47,265 nucleotides of DNA, taken from positions 1 to 47,265 of the forward strand of contig SXSC01000040.1 in the NCBI GenBank assembly GCA_005792355.1. Direction: 5' to 3'. A program made the translations under genes and the position numbers. Under the pieces are notes generated by a model. The model saw nothing but the letters and a program-made list of their open reading frames with translations, was not told the origin of the DNA and did no database searches. This document shows positions 44,087 through 47,265 of the stretch, piece after piece. Each line of letters begins with the position of its first letter. The stretch's first letter is position 1. This DNA is from Opitutaceae bacterium. Its GTDB lineage: Bacteria > Verrucomicrobiota > Verrucomicrobiia > Opitutales > Opitutaceae.

Positions 44087-47000
44087 TCAGTACGCGCCCT
44101 TGATCGCAAACGTATAGGACTGGCCGACCGTCTCGTGGCGGGTCATCGCCGTGGGGCCGGTGACGAAGCGCTGCATATTGATGTAAGGGGTATCGAGGAT
44201 GTTTCGCACGCTGAGCGAAAGGCTGTAGGTGTTGTTGAGGCGCCAGCCGCCGCCCGCGTCGAGGTTGGTGCGGTGGCGGCGATAGGTGGTGCCGGCGACG
44301 TTGGTGTTCACGTCGTCGGACCAGTTCCAGTTGGCGTAGACGTTGAAGCGGTTGAGCGTGTAGTTGAGGCCGCCGCTCGCGAGATGCGGCGTGAGGTTGG
44401 CGCGAGGGACTTCGGCATAGAGGCGCGTGTAGGCGCCGCGCACCGAAAGGCGTTTGAACTTCTCGCCGAGAAACGAGAGGCTCTGGTTGTATTCCAGCTC
44501 CATGCTGCGGATCTTGATTGTGCCGGGGCCGTTGGTGGTGGTGGAGAACTCATAGCCTTGGAGTTCGTCGTCGCCGGTATAGCCGAATTCCTGGGCGGAG
44601 AGACGGTCGGTGATGAAAAGATTTTTCACGCTGCGCTCCGTGACGGTCGCGGCGAGCTGGCCGACGGGCTCGAAAAAATACGCGAGGCGGGCCGCGTAGT
44701 TCTTGGAGGTCTCGGGTTTGAGGCCGGGGTTGGGGGAGGTGACGGTGAGGGAGGTCTCGTTGACGATCCAGACGCCGGCGAGGTTGACGTAGGAGGGGCG
44801 GCGAATGGTGGCGCTGAAGCCGAAGTGAACGTCGAGGTTGCGGGCGAGGTTGTATTTCAGCGAGGCGCTGGGGAAGAGGTTGTCGTAGCTGCCGGTGCGC
44901 TTCACGCGGGGCTGGGAAAGGAACTGGTATTGGATGCCGGGGATCGTGGTGGCGATGCCGTTGGCGGCGACAGGGAAACCGGCGGCGCGGACTTCGGCGG
45001 GGGTGCGGGTGTCGGCCTCGCTGGCCTCGGTGATGGTGTCTTCCCAGCGGAGGCCGGCGCGGGCGGTGGCGCCTTTGAACTTCGTCGTGCCCATGAGGAA
45101 GCCGGCGTCGATGCGTTCGTAGTAGCGGCGGCGGCGGGCGACGTAGGACTGGTAGAAGTTGTCGGCGTTGGTGCCCCAGTTCTGGCGGAAGGCGCCGGGG
45201 TTGTCGCGGTAGAGGTCGCCGATGGCGCGGAGATTGGGCATGAAGACGGTGCCGCCGGAGTTGGACGCGGTGCTGCCGTTGATCATGCCGAGGTCGTATT
45301 CCCACGGTGAACGGAAGTTGGCCCAGGCGCCGAGGGCGGGGATCGTGCCGCCGGGAGCGTAGTCAAAGCGCTTGGCGAGCTGATCGTCCTCGAACTTCTG
45401 GATCTGCTGGCGGGTCTTGAGACCGCTCTTCCAAATGACGGGCAGCCACGTGGCAGTCTTAAGGGTGCCGATGACCTCGCCGCTGAAGAGGACGGTGCGG
45501 CCGAAGCGGCCGTCGTTGGCCGTGAGGGTGGGGTTGGAGAAGCTCGCGCCGCTGGCAATATCGGGACCGGCGACCTGGGTGAACTTCCAATCGGTCGACA
45601 TCAGCGACGAGCGCTGGGCGCGGTAGGTGATGCCGTTGGCGATCGGTGAGTTGGTGTCGCGGATCGAGTCGCGGCGGCCGAGCGGGTCATACCAGCTTGT
45701 GGAGTCGGAGTAGGCGAATTTGCCCTCGAGTTCGAAGTTGCCGCGTTTGAATTCGACGCGGGGGATCAACGTGAACGTCTCACCCATCTTCGAGACGGCG
45801 ACGGGGTTGACCTGGACAGTGCCGCTGGCGGCCGAGGTGAAGCTGAGGAGCGGGTCGGCGCCGACGACCAGGGAGCGCGCGCCAACGCTGGAGTTGAAGA
45901 TGACGGTGCGCTGGGGCGTCCAGAGGTCGGCGTAGTTGTAGACGATGCCGAGACCGACGTTGAGCTCGCGGGTGATCTTGTAGTCGGTGGTAAGGGTCGT
46001 GGCGAAGCGCTTGTTGAAGCGCGGGGCCCATTGGAAATTGAGCGTGGTGGGGACGAGCGGGCGCGGGTCGGCGGCGGTGACCGCGGTGCTGTAGGCCTGC
46101 GAAGTGATAAGCGCCTCCTGGTAGACGTTGGATTCGCTGAGGTTCAGCACGATGCCGAGGCGTTTGCCGAGGAAGACGTCGGAGTATTCGAAAATGCCGC
46201 CCGGGCGAATTTTCCGGCTTTCGCGGTCCTCGTTCGGCCCGAGCGAACCGCTGAACCGGAATTCCTCCGCGTGGGCGGTGAGGTTGGCCTGCCAGGAAAT
46301 CCGGCGGCCGGAGCGATCGAAGGCGCGTTTCGTGCGGAGGTTGATGGTGCCGGCGGGAGCGTTGGCGTCGACGTCGGCGCTGACGGTTTTGGAAATCTCG
46401 ATCGACTCCATGCTGTTGAGCGAGGCCATCTCCATCGTGAAGGAGCGGGCGGCGCCGGAGCCGCTGTTGTTGGCGTCGGTGCTCGCCAACGCGATGCCGT
46501 CCATGGTGACCGAGGTGTATTCGGAACCGAGGCCGCCGAGGCGCACGGTGCGGACTTCGCCGTAGAAAAGATCGAGCTCCACGCCGGGCAGGTGTTTGAG
46601 GAATTCGCCGACGTTGCCCTCGGCGTTGTCACCAAACGTGTCGGAGGCGACCGTGTTGGTGATATTCATGGAATTGCGCTGATCCATGATGGCTTTGGCG
46701 GCGCCCTCGCGCTGGTTGGAGACGACAAAGGCGTCGAGTTTCACGGTGTTGCCGGAGATGGCGGCGGACTCCAGCATGCTCACAAGATCGAAGTCTTGCG
46801 AGACGGTGGCACCGGGGGCGACATTCACTGTGGCGGTGGAGGTGCGGTAGCCGGTGTAGGTGACGACCACGGTGGCCTTCCCCGCGGCGATTGGCGCGAG
46901 GCGGTATTCGCCGCCGCCTTCGGAGTTGGTGGACTGGCCGGATTCCACGACGCGGATCTGAGCGTTGCGCACGTATTCGCCGGTGTTGGGATTGTAAACG

Positions 47001-47098
47001 CGGCCGGTGATGGTTCCGGTGGCGGCGGGTTGAGCGGGGAGCGGAGCGGTGCCCAGGACGGCGAGGGCGAACAGGGCGGCGAGGGCGGGGCGATTCAT
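44087..47098 (-). CDS. TonB-dependent receptor with CarboxypepD_reg domain
   Basis: Protein of 1003 residues. Signal peptide MNRPALAALFALAVLGTAPLPAQ; CarboxypepD_reg domain at about 27-105 (GTITGRVYNPNTGEYVRNAQI, EGGGEYRLAPI); TonB-box-like VKLDAFVVSNQREG; plug with NVGEFLKHLPGVELD, VRLGGLGSEYTSVTMDG and IEISKTVSADVDANAPAGTINL; barrel ending FAIKGAY. It is a clear paralogue of the receptor at 16276 (same NPxTxxYVRNA, REGxAKAIMDQR and GNxGEFxKxxPGV), but its upstream region carries two direct repeats in place of the TGTCAC palindromes. It may use a related ligand under different control. Substrate not known. Confidence 0.93.
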   Translation of the reverse strand: MNRPALAALFALAVLGTAPLPAQPAATGTITGRVYNPNTGEYVRNAQIRVVESGQSTNSEGGGEYRLAPIAAGKATVVVTYTGYRTSTATVNVAPGATVSQDFDLVSMLESAAISGNTVKLDAFVVSNQREGAAKAIMDQRNSMNITNTVASDTFGDNAEGNVGEFLKHLPGVELDLFYGEVRTVRLGGLGSEYTSVTMDGIALASTDANNSGSGAARSFTMEMASLNSMESIEISKTVSADVDANAPAGTINLRTKRAFDRSGRRISWQANLTAHAEEFRFSGSLGPNEDRESRKIRPGGIFEYSDVFLGKRLGIVLNLSESNVYQEALITSQAYSTAVTAADPRPLVPTTLNFQWAPRFNKRFATTLTTDYKITRELNVGLGIVYNYADLWTPQRTVIFNSSVGARSLVVGADPLLSFTSAASGTVQVNPVAVSKMGETFTLIPRVEFKRGNFELEGKFAYSDSTSWYDPLGRRDSIRDTNSPIANGITYRAQRSSLMSTDWKFTQVAGPDIASGASFSNPTLTANDGRFGRTVLFSGEVIGTLKTATWLPVIWKSGLKTRQQIQKFEDDQLAKRFDYAPGGTIPALGAWANFRSPWEYDLGMINGSTASNSGGTVFMPNLRAIGDLYRDNPGAFRQNWGTNADNFYQSYVARRRRYYERIDAGFLMGTTKFKGATARAGLRWEDTITEASEADTRTPAEVRAAGFPVAANGIATTIPGIQYQFLSQPRVKRTGSYDNLFPSASLKYNLARNLDVHFGFSATIRRPSYVNLAGVWIVNETSLTVTSPNPGLKPETSKNYAARLAYFFEPVGQLAATVTERSVKNLFITDRLSAQEFGYTGDDELQGYEFSTTTNGPGTIKIRSMELEYNQSLSFLGEKFKRLSVRGAYTRLYAEVPRANLTPHLASGGLNYTLNRFNVYANWNWSDDVNTNVAGTTYRRHRTNLDAGGGWRLNNTYSLSLSVRNILDTPYINMQRFVTGPTAMTRHETVGQSYTFAIKGAY

Positions 47099-47133
47099 GG
47101 ATGGGTGATGGTGGACAGGTGCGAACGGCTGTC

Positions 47134-47177
47134 CAGCGCCAACTAGAATCCGTCATCAGCGCCAACTAGAATCCGTC
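47134..47177. repeat. Two 21-base direct repeats before the receptor gene
   Basis: Identical copies at 47134-47154 and 47157-47177, each containing GCGCCAACTAGAATCCGTC, with a period of 23 bases (about two helical turns). They lie 36-79 bases upstream of the receptor start at 47098. Tandem sites in phase suggest binding of a regulator that recognises direct repeats; the alternative is a small duplication. Confidence 0.6.
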
Positions 47178-47265
47178 TTGTTGATTTGGTAGGAATGCGG
47201 AGGAACTGAGGGCGCTCTCGACGGAGAGGTGGAGGCTCCTTGGTGGGAGGCCCTCCCATTGGGCA
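47178..47265. other. Right edge, no gene seen
   Basis: 88 bases to the window end with no recognisable gene. A small hairpin, TGGGAG / CTCCCA around GCC, lies at 47243-47257 and could be part of a terminator or repeat that continues outside. Confidence 0.3.

Overview
The window looks like chromosome from a member of the Verrucomicrobiota, most like Opitutaceae. This rests on its high GC content, its many large TonB-dependent receptors with no SusD partner, its Tat-type signal peptides on small-molecule enzymes, a secreted DUF1080 protein, and start codons that mostly lack a clear Shine-Dalgarno sequence. The assignment is inferred from gene types; no rRNA or other marker gene is present.

Left part (1-8067). 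Remains of a decayed minus-strand gene, a TonB-dependent receptor, an orphan DGQHR-domain protein, a DUF1080 lipid/sugar hydrolase-like protein and, on the minus strand, an M28 aminopeptidase. The two intergenic regions of this part carry palindromes, one of them a REP-like triple hairpin.

Core (8068-35123). This is a coherent phytate and inositol utilisation locus. On the minus strand, from a divergent control region at 15734-16275, run iolB, iolD, iolE, a transaldolase-family gene, iolA (mmsA) and iolG. On the plus strand follow a TonB receptor, a VapBC-type toxin-antitoxin pair, an SDR dehydrogenase, a second TonB receptor, a beta-propeller phytase, a ribose/inositol-type ABC importer (ATPase, permease, lipoprotein), a second inositol-dehydrogenase-like gene, a sulfatase, a GDPD/PI-PLC-like phosphodiesterase, a LacI-family regulator and a PafA-like alkaline phosphatase. 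The simplest reading is that inositol phosphates cross the outer membrane, are dephosphorylated by phytase and phosphatases, inositol enters by the ABC importer, and the Iol enzymes convert it to acetyl-CoA. The kinase IolC and the aldolase IolJ are not in the window; a transaldolase-family enzyme sits in the operon instead, and chemically it could do their joint job.

Regulation. LacI-type operators (about TGTAAACGATTACA) lie before iolB, two receptors and the phosphatase, with a related dyad before iolG; the LacI gene in the locus is the obvious candidate regulator. A second, different perfect palindrome (arms with TGTCACGTA) occurs twice before the receptor at 16276 and once before the receptor at 40360.

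Right part (35124-47265). A stand-alone receiver domain, a secreted protein of unknown function, a Tat-exported sugar-isomerase-like TIM barrel, a Tat-exported FAD oxidoreductase, two further TonB receptors, and between them a REP-associated tyrosine transposase (RAYT) flanked by two nearly identical direct REP copies.
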